Source: Paulownia fortunei (taxonomy: Eukaryota; Streptophyta; Magnoliopsida; Lamiales; Paulowniaceae). From it: a stretch of DNA of 64,000 nucleotides. This document shows, in pieces, positions 20,966 through 33,330 of this stretch. Each line of letters begins with the position of its first letter. The stretch's first letter is position 1. The translations under genes and the position numbers were made by a program. Location of the stretch: the NCBI GenBank assembly GCA_019321725.1, contig CM033124.1, positions 6,076,001-6,140,000 of the forward strand, read 5' to 3'. Under the pieces are notes generated by a model, which made no database searches, was not told where the DNA came from, and saw nothing but the letters and a program-made list of their open reading frames with translations.

Positions 20966-23264
20966 TATAACGCCCCTTAACCTAACTGCAGAACCTAAAC
21001 AAGCTAATATAGTTAAATCAAGAAATGTTAACTTTTCATCAATACTAGGGTTATCGTTTTGATAAAAGTTCCCTTGCAATAGCTATAAGAGAAAGAACTT
21101 GAATTCATTTGTTGTTTCATTTCATTTTAAACACACCATTTTTGTAAATAAAAAACTGAGTACATCTGTTTACAAAACCATAACAGAGCGGCTTATTTAA
21201 AAATAAAATAGAGTTTTTAAAATATGCTACAAAATAGCTCAAAGCATGGCATATGAACAAATCTTTGTCTGGCCGCTCTAGAGGCTCAGTAAACCTCTAA
21301 ACCTGTATATTTCCACCTGCATCACTTGAATGTAATGAGCTAAAGGCATAGTAACATGAAATTGATGCAGTAACAAATAGCGTACATGCAAATCACATAA
21401 ATTATTAAATGCATTATTCAATTTAATAACTTTCTTTCATGAATCATTTTTTAAGGCCCTTGAAGTGTGGTACGTAACTAATAGTGATAGATCGTGGTTT
21501 TCGAAACCTCTTTATTATGATTGGCCAATAAGAGAACTAATACGGGGTTTCCATACTTGGTCTTTCAACCTTAGGTATTAGCCATATTATATCTCATTCA
21601 TTGTGGCTTTTCTATACTGGTTTTTCAGCCTCAAGTACTTGCCACCATTTGTTGGGTCCATCGGTTCTTCCCATGTCCCTTGTCTACTCGACCATCAATC
21701 AAGTACCATACTTTTTTTTCAAAAACCTCATTATATTCTTAATAGTGACATGTTTCATGAACCATAAATGCATCAAACATTACATCATTTGACAAACAAT
21801 AACAATCACATTAAAACATGAATAAACATTATATGATTTTTTTTATATAGCAAATAAAAACTTCAACTTACCTCACGTCCACTTTGTGGCAAGTGAAAAG
21901 ATCAATCTCTTTGGAAGATAGGATGTGTTAAAGGCCTAACATAATCAAATCATGTACCATTTAATATCCTTTTTGTAAATCATTTAGTGTATTCTAGTTA
22001 AAGTTCATATACATTTTTCAATCTTTTATAAACAATTACATATCAATTATATAACTTTAAAAATAATGCATAATCTATATTTTACTACTAATTTAAAACA
22101 TTAAGTATTAGAGAAGTCATTGAATAACTAATAATTTAAACATAATTATTAGGACAGCCTTTAAAACATGCACAAAATCTAATTTAACATGACGTAAACT
22201 CGGTTCTAACTTAAATTGATTATAACCTTCAATTAAGTAAACTAATTTCTATTGTTTTCAATCATTCATAGGAACTTCCAAACATAATATAAGCATTACA
22301 AGATTAATAGAAATAAGTAAATTAAGCATATTTCACAAGACTATCAATTTTGTTAGAAACTAGTTTAATTAGCTTGGTTTTGGCTTCAAGTCTATCCCAC
22401 TTGAGTTTTCATTCATACAAAAACATACTAAAACATGTAACCATCCAAGATACTATAAATTCATCATAAGAAACATTGAAAAAGAATATACCTTGATTAA
22501 GTTGGAATTAAGTTTCAAAACCAACGGTTTTCAAGTTTAAAAGAGAAGAAACTTGTTCTAGTTTGTGTTCTATAGATTCCTATGGATTGAATTCAATTTT
22601 TGTGAGTATGAGAGTGTAGAAATTTGGGAGAAACTTGTAGAAAAAGGGCTGGTTGTTTTTGAGATGCTTCCACAAGAAAACATGGCTAAGAATGACTTGT
22701 TTGACATTTCAAAAAGAGATAAGTAGAGGTTGATGATTGGTTGACTAATGCTTGGTGTCTTCTCATGCAAAGAGCCATGTTTATGGGCGAGCGAGATGAC
22801 AAATATTGATACTTTGGTGATATAATCAAGTGCAATGCGGTTTAGAATGGTTTCATGCAACCTAGTCAACCAACACCATTTTGCATACTTTTAGTTCTTA
22901 GCTAAATGTAACATATTTTAACCAAATATTTAGGTAACTAATCACTTTAGAATGTAACAAGAATGGAGCAATAAGAATAATTCATTTCATGGCCATTAAA
23001 TACATCAATCTTCATTAATCAAGATATTGAGCTTTTCATTGCAAAAAGGCACTTAAAGAATATGTTAAATCAAGAAACCAAAGTTTGATCTCGTATTTCA
23101 TGTACTAATGCATGTTAAAGCATAACTAGAGCATATAATAATAATTATTCATGTTTGTACAATCATACTATTTGTATGCCATAATTTGGTAATGCATATT
23201 GATTAGATGTATATTCATGCAAGATACTTATTATTGGCTATGTAGGAGAGAATTGGGCATTACA
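20966..23264 (-). repeat. 3' LTR of Tekay-1
   Basis: On the minus strand it starts TGTAATGCCCAATTCTC at 23264 and ends GGTTAAGGGGCGTTATA at 20966, about 2.30 kb. The last bases were probably GTTACA, as in the other LTR. The minus-strand frame 22570-22869 (99 codons) has a shorter counterpart in the other LTR at 39989-40219; it lies in the sense direction of the element but resembles no protein I know. Confidence 0.9.
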
Positions 23265-24720
23265 ATCCTTCATTCCTTATAAAAATTTCATCCTTAAAAT
23301 TTGATGTACCAAATAATTCTGTATATTTGCTCTGAATTTCTTCTTCTCTTTCCCATGTAGCTTCTTCTATAGAATGATTCCTCCACAATACTTTAACAAG
23401 TCGAATCTTTTTCATTCTCAACTCTTTTTCTTTCTGATCCAGAATTTGCATTGGTTTCTCTTCATAGGCTAAATCAGGAGTTAATTCCAATGGTTCATAA
23501 CTCAACACATGAGAAGGATTTGAAGTGTATTTTCTCAACATAGACACATGGAAAACATTATGAACACTAGATAACGATGGAGGTAAGTCCACTCTATAAG
23601 CTTTATCACTAACTCATTCGAGAATCTTGAATGGGCCGACATACCTTGGGCTGAGTTTTTCTTTCTTTCCAAATTTCATGACACCTTTAATGGGATCTAC
23701 TTTTAAGAACACATGATCCCTAGCGGCAAACTCTATATTTATCTGCATAACTTTTCTGTCTACTCTGCATGATCTTTATTCTCTTGCGTATCTTCTCCAC
23801 TACCTTAGCAGTATGTTGAGCTATTTTCGAATGAAGTAGGCTTTGTTCTCCAACTTCATCCCAATGAGTTAGAGATCTACATTTCCTTCCATACAATACT
23901 TCATAAAGCGCCATTCCAATTGTTGATTTGTAGCTATTATTATAAGTAAACTCCACTAATGGAAGTTTTGCATCCCAACTCCCTTAAAAGTCTAGCACAC
24001 AAGCTCTAAACATATTCTCTAATATTTGAATAATCCTCTTTGATTGCCCATCACTTTGTAGATGAAATGCTATACTAAATGCAAGTTTCATTCCCATGGC
24101 ATTGTGTAAGATCTTCCAAAATGTAGATGTAAAATTAGGATATATGTCGGACACTATTGAAACTGGCACCCCATGTAACTTGACTATCTCTTTAATATAT
24201 TGTTGAGCATAGTAGTCCATATTGTATGTGGATTTCACTGGAAGAAAATAGGTTAATTTAGTTAATCTATCAACAATCACCCATATGGAATTATACCCCT
24301 TTTGTGTTCTAGGTAATCCAAGTATAAAGTCCATTGTAATGTGCTCCCATTTCCACTCTTGAATCAATAAAGTCTTCAACAACCCTAATGATCTTTGATG
24401 TTCAATCTTAACTTGTTGACAAGTCAGACATTCAACCACAAATTTTGCTATACCTCTCTTCATTTTACGCCACACATAATGTTTTTATAAGTCCTTATAT
24501 ATTTTTGTGCTACCTGGGTGTACCGAGCAAGGAGCAGTATGAGTTTCTTCTAAAATATCTGCTTTCATGGCTTTGTCAAATGGCACACATAGTCTCCCTT
24601 TATATCGAATAATTCCATCATCAGTAATAGAAAAGTCTAGCCACTTTCCAGCCCCAATTATTCTTTTCAATCTACACAAATGCATATCTACCTTTTAACC
24701 TTCTCTAATTCTATCTTGAA
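23260..24720 (-). pseudogene. Integrase with chromodomain-like tail of Tekay-1, broken
   Basis: Minus-strand pieces in order are the zinc-binding domain at 24685-24430 (HTAPCSVHPGSTKIYKDL, then CLTCQQVKIEH), and the catalytic core at 24390-23990 with DFILGLPRTQKGYNSIWVIV and SIVSDIYPNFTSTFW, where the family usually has SDRDPRFTS. Next comes the GPY/F region with TYNNSYKSTIGMALYEVLYG at 23956-23890. Last is the C-terminal chromodomain-like stretch at 23592-23260 with LVKVLWRNHSIEEATWEREE. The tail with EEATWE places it in the Tekay (Del) clade, whose chromodomain is thought to guide insertion into heterochromatin. Frameshifts separate the pieces. Confidence 0.85.
23265..23285 (-). promoter_or_regulatory. 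Degenerate polypurine tract of Tekay-1
   Basis: On the minus strand the bases before the 3' LTR read AAGGAATGAAGGAT, a purine-rich tract broken by T. It occupies the expected plus-strand primer place. Confidence 0.6.
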
Positions 24721-26290
24721 GTACAGGTCTCAACACTAAGGCTGATAATGAACACTTTTTTCCTTTAGCTACAATTTCAAGCTATAATATTTGCAAATCC
24801 AGTAATATTAACTTTTGTATAACAAAAAAAGAACATGTGGATTTTCTATTCAATGCATCTGCAACCACATTCGCTCTACCAAGATGATAGTTGATCACAC
24901 AATCATAATCCTTCACAAGTTCTAACCATCTTCTTTTTCTCATATTCACCTCCTTTTAGGTAAAGAAGTACTTCAAAACTCTTATGATCTGTGTATATCT
25001 CACACTTCTCACCATACAAATAATGTCTCTAGATTTTCATACCAAAAACCACAGCAGTAAGTTCCAAATCATGGGTTGGATAATTCTTTTCATACTCCTT
25101 CAATTGCCTTGAAGCATAGGCAACAACCTTCCCATTTTGCATCAAAACAACACCCAAACCATTTTTTGAAGTATCGCTATACACCACAAATCCACTAGTT
25201 CTTGCTGGAATGGTAGTTCTTGAAAACTTCTTTCACAAGCATCGATCCATAAGAATTTCACATTCTTTCTTGTCAACATTTTCATTAGAGTTGCTATCTC
25301 TAAAAACTCCTGAATAAATCGTTGATAGTACCCTACTAATCCCAAGAAACTTCTTACTTCTGATACATTTGTTGGTGTTGTCCACTTAATAACAACTTCT
25401 ACCTTGCCCGTATCAACAAAAGTACCATCCCTTGATACTACATGGCCTAGGAATACCACTTGTTTAAGCCAAAACTCACACTTCTTAAATTTAGCATACA
25501 ACTGTTTTTCTTTAAGAACTTGTAGCATAATTTTCAAATATTCTTTGTGCTCTTCTTTATCCCATGAATAAATAGGATGCCATCAATAAATACAATCACA
25601 AATTTATCGAGATATTACTTGAAAACCCTATTCATTAGATTTATAAAAGCTGCAGGGGCATTGGTTAAATCGAAAGGCATCACTAGGAATTCATAATGTC
25701 CATACCTTGTTCGGAATGCAGTCTTTGGTAAGTCTCTTCCTTGATCTTGAATTGATGATACCCAAAGCGCAAATCAATCTTAGAAAATACTGATGCTCCC
25801 TACAATTGATCAAACAAATCATCTATTATTGGAAGTGGATACTTATTCTTGACTGTTACTTTATTCTACTCTTTATAATCAATGCATAACCGCAATGTAC
25901 CATCCTTCATTTTTACGAACAACACAGATGCTCCCCAAGGAGAATAACTAGGGCGAATAAAACCTTTATCAAGCAATTCTTGCAATTAAACTTTTAACTC
26001 TTTCAACTCTATTGGTGCCATTCGGTATGGTGCTTTAGAAATAGGAGTAGTCCCCAACATAATATCAATCATAAATTCAATCTCTCAATCCAGTGGTAGT
26101 CCCGATAAATCATCTGGTAATACCTCAAGAAATTCTTGAACCACATTTACATTTTCTGGCTTCAATTGTGCTTCGATCAAGTGTCTAGAACACTTGCCAA
26201 ATATCCAACACAACCTTTATTCAACATCTTTTGAGCTTTCAAAGCAGTTATAATTGGTAAGGACCATGATAATGAGGTATCACTAAACAC
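24720..26290 (-). pseudogene. RT and RNase H of Tekay-1, broken; RT active site changed
   Basis: The RT region, 26260-25350, contains the IDYK/RELNRVT-type and [23 protein letters not shown] landmarks in broken frames. At about 25580-25600 the catalytic box reads FIDG instead of FIDD, so the second catalytic aspartate is lost. 25537-25142 continues with [25 protein letters not shown] and [15 protein letters not shown], the connection region. RNase H (25200-24800) is in fragments with [23 protein letters not shown] sequence. Stops and frameshifts are frequent. The enzyme cannot be active. Confidence 0.82.
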
Positions 26291-26311
26291 AAATTGTTCT
26301 TCTCCGGGTGG

Positions 26312-27296
26312 CTAAAAAATCACAATCTTCTTATTACAATCAATTGTTGCATGATATTTGGTAAGCAAATCCATACCCAGAATAACCTCAAAATTTGGCA
26401 TCGGTAAAACAACAAGATCACCATAGAAAGCCTTATCACTAATCTGAATAGAACAAGCCCTTAACATTTTGTTGGAATCCATTTCTTCCCCGAATGGAAT
26501 AGTCATATTATACCTTACTTTTAATAAATCTGGTGTAATGCCCAATTTTCTCACAAATGCACGTGATGCAAATGAATGCGTAGATCGAGAATCTATTATA
26601 TTAATGTAATTATATGTATCCCAAAAATTAAAATAGTACCTGTAACTACGGAAGCATCTGCATCGACTTATTCTTGTGTCATTACATATACTCTCCCATG
26701 AACTTTCCCCTGTACTATTGGGCAATCATTTGCTATATGTCTAGGCTTTTTATACTTAAAGCAGCAATTAGTATCACTAGAGCATTCCCCAAAATGATTT
26801 TTCCCCACACTTTAGCCATTTAGGCCTTTCAACTACAGTAGAAATTTGCCCAACTTTAGGACGATTTTTATTCCCTTGGTTTATTTTTGCTCTCCTTTTT
26901 TCCACTGATTCAGATTTTTGGAGTGAATACTTACTTCTTTTGTTCATGGAATTTCTCAATCTCTTTCTCATCTAAGTCAGCCATCGAAGGCTTGTCCACC
27001 ACTCTGTTACTGAAGACATTCTCATATCTCTTCTAATTTCCAAATTAAGGCCCCTCAGAAATGATCCATCTTCTCATTGTTGTCTCTGGCGATGTATGGC
27101 ACGTACTTGCAACCCTGTACAAATTTTCTCACATAATCACATACAGACATCCCTCATTGTTTAACTCCAAAAATTCTTTTACTTTGAGCGACCTAGCATC
27201 TCTGGTGAAATACTTATCATAAAAGATTATTTTAAACCTCTCCCAAGTTAGCTCTTCCATATTCACTACAAGTTTAGCTCCTTCCCACCAGGTTCT
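26312..27296 (-). pseudogene. 3' half of gag plus protease of Tekay-1, broken
   Basis: 27296-26780 is the Gag C-terminal half (DARTWW side of the break, [30 protein letters not shown]), parallel to 2310-2850 of the left copy. The CCHC knuckle lies near 26750-26710 in a broken frame. 26725-26312 covers the protease, where the active site reads DSRSTHSFAS instead of DSGSTHSFAS, a glycine-to-arginine change that should kill it, followed by FEVILGMDLLTKYHATIDC, the usual second landmark. Frameshifts split gag and protease. Confidence 0.82.
27292..27296. repeat. Left target-site duplication of Tekay-2 (GTTCT)
   Basis: GTTCT is repeated exactly at 37780-37784. The host sequence, read on the minus strand, joins to GATGCTAGAACCTGGTGGG, the intact form seen at 2303-2321. 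Confidence 0.95.
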
Positions 27297-30171
27297 TGTG
27301 ATACCCGAGCCTCTTACTACTCATATGGATAAATATGATTCATGCATTACATGTTAATTTTATATGCTATTTGCATTTCTATTGACATTGCGTAATTTAT
27401 TTCATTTTATACGACATTCTTGAATATTAAACTTAATTTTGAAGCTCTTGCACGATATTAGTTATTGAATTTCTTAATCTAAGTAGTTGATTTTATATTG
27501 AAATAATAAGAAAATGAGGTGGATCAATATTAGATATAGATGGGATATATAGGTTATAATTTTGGAAGTGCTAAAAGTGTTACTAGTAACCTTATACGGT
27601 TTAATTTGATTTGATCAAGTTATTTCAAAAGTATATATTTGTAAATTAGCATACTTGGGATATTGGACATGATATAATATGAATTAAGTATCATATTACA
27701 AGGCTCTTATGTGCATATGATTTTAGAAATGCAAACTAGATAATTCTTTAAGAATCGGATGCGAATCGGTTTGGAGATCGAATGAACGGACATAGGAATT
27801 ACCTATGGGAATGAATGGTGATTAAGATAGGTTGCAACCAAATAAAAATAGATGAGACACACAAGATTAGGGCTGAAAGATAAGGGAGAAAATCAGATTT
27901 GCCATTTACTTGCCACCTCGTGCTTTCTTATTAAGCTTAAGCTAACATCTCAAGCTAACACCTCAAACCCTTCACCCTTAAGCAACGAACAGACCCTCAT
28001 TTCAGCCATTTTCATCTTCCAAACACACACCTTAAGGTCTCCATGTGATCCAAATTGATTTCAAGTTGAAATAAAAGCAAGAAAAGCAAAGAAGAAGTGA
28101 TTACCATCAAGTTAGCCTCAAAATCTGCATAGGTAACACTTATCTATGGTTTTGCCTTTGGTTTTCAGATTATTATGAATGGTTTTATGGCTTATTAATC
28201 TTTCAATATCTCTTATAAAAGTGTTAGGAAGTTTTTAGTTAGACTTTGGTGCACAAAGAAAGGTTTTTGATCACAAACACTTAATAGGAAATACTTGTGG
28301 CAGAAACTGTCATCTTACTGTTTTCTTGTGTTTTAGACTTCAAAAGTGTATGGTATGTTGAATAAAACCTATGATTATTACCATTTACATGACCATATAT
28401 GAGTTAAGAGTATTGGAATGAATTTTTATCAGTTGGAAATTGAAATAGAGAATGATATTGGAGAAACACTCAAACTGCCAAAATAGCAAAATCTGTTTTG
28501 GTGTGCTGTGAAGGAAACTGAATTAAGGGAGCTAAATCGATTATTTTTGGTAATAATATGACCTGGTTGTCTCATTATATATGTTATCTAAGTATGGTGA
28601 AAATGTTGGAGTGATTGAATATACTTAAGGGTGCCAAAACCATTAATGTCATGAAGTGTGCAAAACTGTCACGGTAGGAAATAATCTGTTTCAGTATGTC
28701 GTGAAGAGAGCTGAACTTGGGAAGCTATATCCATGATTTTTAGCAATTCTATGATATGGTTACATTTACATACATGTTATATAAGTGTGGTAAAAATTTG
28801 GAGTGATTGGATATGTTTAGGGATGTTAAAATTATCATGCAACTAAACTTGACAGCAAGAAGATATGAAAATGTGAATCTGCCACATTTGATCACTTAGC
28901 ATGTTTCAACCTAGACATGTTGCTATTGAGTGTTAACAATTAGGTACATGCTATTAGAGTTATAATACTTCAATTACATGATGTTTTCATGTATTTAAGA
29001 TGAGAAATTGAGGTATTTGAGGGGCTATATTGGGTTCTAGTTTGTGAAACCTTGATTGTTAGCTTATAGCTTGGTGTTTAAGGTCTAGTATGAGATTTTG
29101 TGCTTTCAACTTGCCAAATTGGGAATGGTGCTTGATGTTGGGTAATATTACAGGCTATTTTACATCTAAGGTTGGAGAGGAATACTAAACAAATTTAGAC
29201 TAAGCCACCAACCAAGTGAAAGGTAAGTAAAGATTCATTTGCAACTACAATGCATAGACATAGTAGATGTGTGAATTATATGTAATATCATAAATCATAT
29301 GTGCATAGTAGAGGGCTCTCCATTGAGCAAAGATACATGGGCATTGTCATTAGCACGTGCATGCATCATATACTAGCATTGTGATAAATCTTGCATTGCA
29401 CGGCATGATTCAGAGAAAGGAAAATATTTTGTTGACCACTACTAGTGTACCGAAGCATGCATGGATTTGCATGGAGTTATGCATGGATTTGCAGGTTCGC
29501 GTGCATGGATTTGCATGCGTATGAGTATGCATGGATTTGCATGCTTATATGATTATTGGCCATTGGATTATGGCGGTATACAGAGCTCTTTTCCGGTGCA
29601 TGAGATAGTAGCGTTGGTCAGGGGCCAAGAAAGAAATGATTTTGAGAGAAATATTTTGATGCATAAAATTGCATTGTGAGCATAGCATTTTGAGTTGCAT
29701 GACTTGATATTGTGGATTATTCTTTGACATGCATAATCTTTACTTGCTGAGCGTTAGCTCATATAGTTTATGCATTGTAGGTGAGTACGATGATACTTGA
29801 AGCATCTTTGGCTGGCTAGTCGGCTGTTGGAGCTCCTGCAGGTGTTTGAGGGAGTGTGTACATGGATGACGACCTGTTGGGCTATTTTGTTGGCTTGTTA
29901 TATTTTGAGTCTGGTGTATTATGTTTTTAGATTGGTACTATATTTCTCTTTTAAAACTTTACTGTAGTTAAGTATGTAAATATTGTGGTCGTTGTGGGTG
30001 TTGTGTTTTTATATAAATACTGATCCTTCTATTTTAAACAGGGTTGTGTATGTAAGAAGTGATTTAGCTTTTCTTAAAATGTTAAAAAAAAAAATATTCC
30101 ATGCATGCACACAGGTTCTATCATGTCAAATTATACAATATATATGGTTGTGTAGGAAAGGGGGTGTTACA
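27297..30171 (+). repeat. 5' LTR of Tekay-2
   Basis: It runs from TGTGATACCC to GTGTTACA. It contains two clear diverged tandem units of about 190 bp (28472-28661 and 28662-28840) and the cluster of GCATGGATTTGCA repeats at 29455-29548. Open frames at 27852-28058, 29461-29679 and 29983-30222 are inside the LTR. The first recurs in the other LTR only because the LTRs are duplicates. Confidence 0.95.
29350..29550 (+). promoter_or_regulatory. RY (CATGCA) motif cluster with a G-box in the Tekay-2 5' LTR
   Basis: Four copies of GCATGGATTTGCA stand in about 90 bp (29455-29548), each giving GCATG words at both ends and one CATGCATG at the start. About 95 bp upstream, near 29354-29367, is GCACGTGCATGCATC, a CACGTG G-box next to CATGCATC. 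CATGCA (RY) is the known binding site of B3-domain factors of the ABI3/FUS3/LEC2 group, and CACGTG that of bZIP/bHLH factors. That they control this LTR is my inference. Confidence 0.5.
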
Positions 30172-30174
30172 GAG

Positions 30175-30192
30175 TGGTATCAGAGCCCAGGT
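30175..30192 (+). promoter_or_regulatory. Primer-binding site of Tekay-2, initiator tRNA-Met type
   Basis: TGGTATCAGAGCCCAGG starts three bases after the LTR end and matches the tRNA-Met complement TGGTATCAGAGC without mismatch. Confidence 0.95.
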
Positions 30193-30342
30193 CTTGATTC
30201 TGTAGACTGTCCATGTACATAACCTTTGAAACTTGCAGAGCGCAGCCATGCCAGTAAGTTTTATATTATCATATATTGCATTTCATATTTCATAAATTAT
30301 ATTGGCCATATGTTGTCAAACTTGTATAAACAACGCTACAAA

Positions 30343-31420
30343 ATGGTGAGAACTCGTGGTGAGAGCAGTGGTGGTGCCAGAGCACAGAGGAATGAGACAC
30401 CCATCCTGGTTAATGATCGAGATACCATGATTAATCGGTTAACAGAACTGATTGAATGACAGTCCGAACAGATTCAACAATTGATTCGGCAGAGGGATAA
30501 TGATGAGCAACCACGGGTGGAGGTAAACCAACAGCGGGCAGACTATATATATATGGTGGGAGAACGATTTCGGAGACTGGATCCCCCAACATTTGAGGAT
30601 GCTATTGATCCTACCGCTGGAGAGGACTGGTTGAGGACCTTGGAGAACATGTTCCAGTACAGCAGGGTGCCAGTAGAGGAGAGGGTAATGTGTGCAACTT
30701 TCATGCTTCGCGGTAGTGCAGGCCATTGGTGGACATGATTAGCAGTATAGAGGACATTACTACCATGAGCTGGGATAGATTCAAGGAGTTATTCCGAAAT
30801 AAATATTTTACAGCTCCAGTTCGCATGATGAAGATGAACGAGTTTATACAACTGCGATAAGGAGCGATGACTGTTGGGGAATATATTCGTAAATTTGAAC
30901 AACTGTCCAGGTTTGCTACGCACATGGTCAGTACTGAAGTATTGAAAGTAGAGAGATTTCTGGAGGGTTTGAGGCCAGAGTTATACCGGGATGTGAATAT
31001 GGCGGGTACTCAAGGGGTAACATTTTCATAGGTGGCTGAGAGGGCGTTGGTGGCAGAACAGGCTGAATTGAGAATCGTTCGTGCACATGAGGCTCGACAG
31101 CAGTTCAAACAGCAGGGACAGAGATGGACTGTGGGGCAAAAGAGGCCATTCCAAATGCAGAAGCCGATCCAAATACAGAAGCCGGGATTTAAATTTCAAG
31201 GAGAACAAGGCCAACAATAAGAAGGTCAAAATAAGAGGCCACGGGTTGAACAAGGAAAAGCACCAATGCCAGAAGCTGTGTATCAGAAATGTGGTAATCG
31301 ACATACTGGAGGCTGCTATATAGAAACCAGGACGTGTTTTCGATGTGGAATACCAGGACATATTGCTAAATTTTGCCCAGGTAAACAGAATCAGACCATC
31401 CAAAAGAATGTACCAGCCAA
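30343..31420 (+). pseudogene. gag of Tekay-2, with stops and a frameshift
   Basis: The start ATG 30343 gives MVRTRGESSGGARAQ. The frame is cut by TGA at 30457, continues IRQRDNDEQPRVEV and the gag core (RRLDPPTFEDAIDPTAGEDW, FMLRGSAGHWW), then shifts near 30732. In the next frame come SWDRFKELFRNKYFTAPVR, a TAA at 30858, TVGEYIRKFEQLSRFA, a TAG at 31029, a basic/glutamine-rich linker, and a TAA at 31218. The CCHC knuckle is CFRCGIPGHIAKFC at 31336-31377. Each stop is one transition away from the residue expected in the family (CGA, CAA or CAG). The encoded protein would be the capsid/nucleocapsid. Confidence 0.9.
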
Positions 31421-31910
31421 GGTATTCACCATGACCAGGGCGGATGCAGAAGCAAATCCATCGGTGGTAATAGGTACACTTTATATTTCTAGTGTTCCAA
31501 CACTTGTATTATTTGATTCTGGAGCCACGCATTCATTTGCATCCACTGAGTACGTGAAGAGGCTGGTAGAATACCAGATGTAGCAGAAATCAGTTATAGT
31601 GTAACAGTTCCCTTCTGGAGATGCTAGACAAACCGATCGGATTTTGAGAGCTTGTGCTATACTTGTTGAAGGTAGAGAATTACATGCTGATTTGATTGTA
31701 CTGGATATGAATGATTATGATGTTATTTTGGGCATGGATTGGTTGTTAAAGTATGGGGCTACTATTAACTGTAAGGAAAAGACGGTGACATTTCAACTTT
31801 CTGGGAAAGAGTCTTTCACATTTGCCAGCATTGTGAAGAATTTCAGATTTCCTATGATTTCAGCAGTGAAGCACAACGATTACTCGATGATGGTTGCGAA
31901 GGGTACTTGG
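31420..31910 (+). pseudogene. Aspartic protease of Tekay-2, with two compensating frameshifts
   Basis: The active-site word LVLFDSGATHSFAS is at about 31501-31542, intact. The frame shifts near 31560 and back near 31615; the frame resumes at 31644 with RACAILVEGRELHADLIVLD and DYDVILGMDWLLKYGATINC, the second landmark of the clade's protease. Another shift near 31900 precedes RT. The protease would process Gag-Pol. Confidence 0.88.
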
Positions 31911-32760
31911 TGAGTGTCATGAACATTGAGGAACAACACCCACCAACTCTGAGTGAAATACCAGTGGTACGGGAATATACTGAAGTATTCCCAGATGATC
32001 TTTCGGGACTGCCACCAGATCGTGAAATAAAGTTTGTTATTGACATACAACCAGGAACATCTTCAATCTCAAAAACTCCCTACAGAATGGCTCCATTGGA
32101 GTTAAAAGAATTGAAAGTACAATTACAAGACTTGTTGGACAAGGGATTCATCAGACCGAGCTTTTCACCTTGGGGAGCACTAGTTCTATTTGTACGTAAG
32201 AAGGATGGCACCATGAGACTGTGCATCGATTATCGAGAGTTGAACAGGGTCACAATTAAGAATAAGTATCCGTTACCAGAATCGATGATTTATTTGACCA
32301 GCTTCAGGGTGCCGCAATATTTTCAAAGATTGACTTACGCTCTGGGTACCAATCAATTAAGAAAATAAAGGAAGAGGATATCCCCAAGACGACATTTAGT
32401 ACAAGATATGGGCACTATGAATTTTTGGTGATGCCATTTGGATTGACTAACGCTCCAGCAGCATTCATGGATCTGATGAACAGAGTGTTTAAAGAATTTT
32501 TGGATAAATTTGTTATTGTGTTCATAGATGACATTCTAGTTTACTCCAGAACTAAAGAAGAACATGCCGCACATTTAACACAAGTACTAGAGGTCCTGAA
32601 AGTGAAGCAGTTGTACGCCAAATTCAAGAAATGCGAGTTCTGGTTGGATCGTGTGGTATTCTTGGGACATGTTATATCAGGAACTGGAATATCAGTAGAT
32701 CCAATTAAAGTTGAAGCTATCAACAATTGGATGCAACCTACTAATCCTTCAGAGGTGCGC
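31907..32760 (+). pseudogene. Reverse transcriptase of Tekay-2, one frameshift, active site intact
   Basis: 31907-32276 reads VREYTEVFPDDLSGLPPDRE, MAPLELKELKVQLQDLLDKG, DGTMRLCIDYRELN and KNKYPLP. A one-base loss near 32278 shifts the frame. From 32286 the expected frame continues through the DLFDQLQGA region to [19 protein letters not shown] and the catalytic box FIDDILVYS at 32524-32550, both aspartates present. It is the best preserved RT in the window, but the frameshift alone would prevent a full-length protein. Confidence 0.92.
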
Positions 32761-33330
32761 AGTTTTCTGGGTTTAGCTGGATATTACCGAAGATTTGTGG
32801 AGGGGTTCTCCAAGATTGCAATGCCATTGACACAATTAACCAGAAAAGGGGTGATGTTTAGATGGACAGATATGTGTGAGCGAAATTTTCAGGAGCTGAA
32901 AAAGAGGCTGACTTCAGCACCTATTCTCTCAATTCCATCAGGTACGGGAGGATTCGTAATTTATAGTGACGCATCGAAGAATGGATCAGGATGTGTACTG
33001 ATGCAGAATGGCAAAGTAATTGCGTATGCATCCAGACAACTTAAAGAGTACGAAAAGAATTACCCCACGCACGACTTGGAACTTGCTGCTGTAGTATTTG
33101 CACTTAAAATATGGAGGCACTATTTATATGGTGAACGGTGCGAGATCTTTACTGATCACAAGAGCCTCAAATACTTCTTCACACAGAAAGAGTTGAATAT
33201 GCGGCAGCGAAGATGGCTAGAACTGGTAAAAGATTATGATTGTGTGATCAATTACCACCCAGGTAAAGCCAACGTTGTAGCTGATGCATTGAGCCGAAAA
33301 TCCACACAAAGTACAATGGCTATGGCTTTA
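32760..33330 (+). pseudogene. RT connection and RNase H of Tekay-2, open
   Basis: This part of the 444-codon open frame 32425-33759 has [20 protein letters not shown], then [18 protein letters not shown] with the first RNase H aspartate, [20 protein letters not shown] with the glutamate, and [14 protein letters not shown] with the next aspartate, ending in [10 protein letters not shown]. All the RNase H catalytic residues I can place are kept. The domain removes RNA template during cDNA synthesis. Confidence 0.9.

Noticed and set aside
22570..22869. 99-codon frame on - with a counterpart at 39989-40219
   Set aside because: Inside Tekay-1 LTRs; the counterpart is shorter and the agreement is explained by LTR duplication.
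27852..28058. 68-codon frame conserved at 35456-35662
   Set aside because: It lies in the Tekay-2 LTR; both copies agree because the LTRs are recent duplicates. No codon or similarity support.
29455..29548. Short regular repeats that might suggest a CRISPR array
   Set aside because: Units are about 13 bp with short irregular spacing, lie inside a plant LTR and recur in the other LTR. No cas-like genes.
30175..30192. tRNA-like sequence
   Set aside because: Only an 12-18 base primer-binding site; there is no cloverleaf in this or the other PBS regions.
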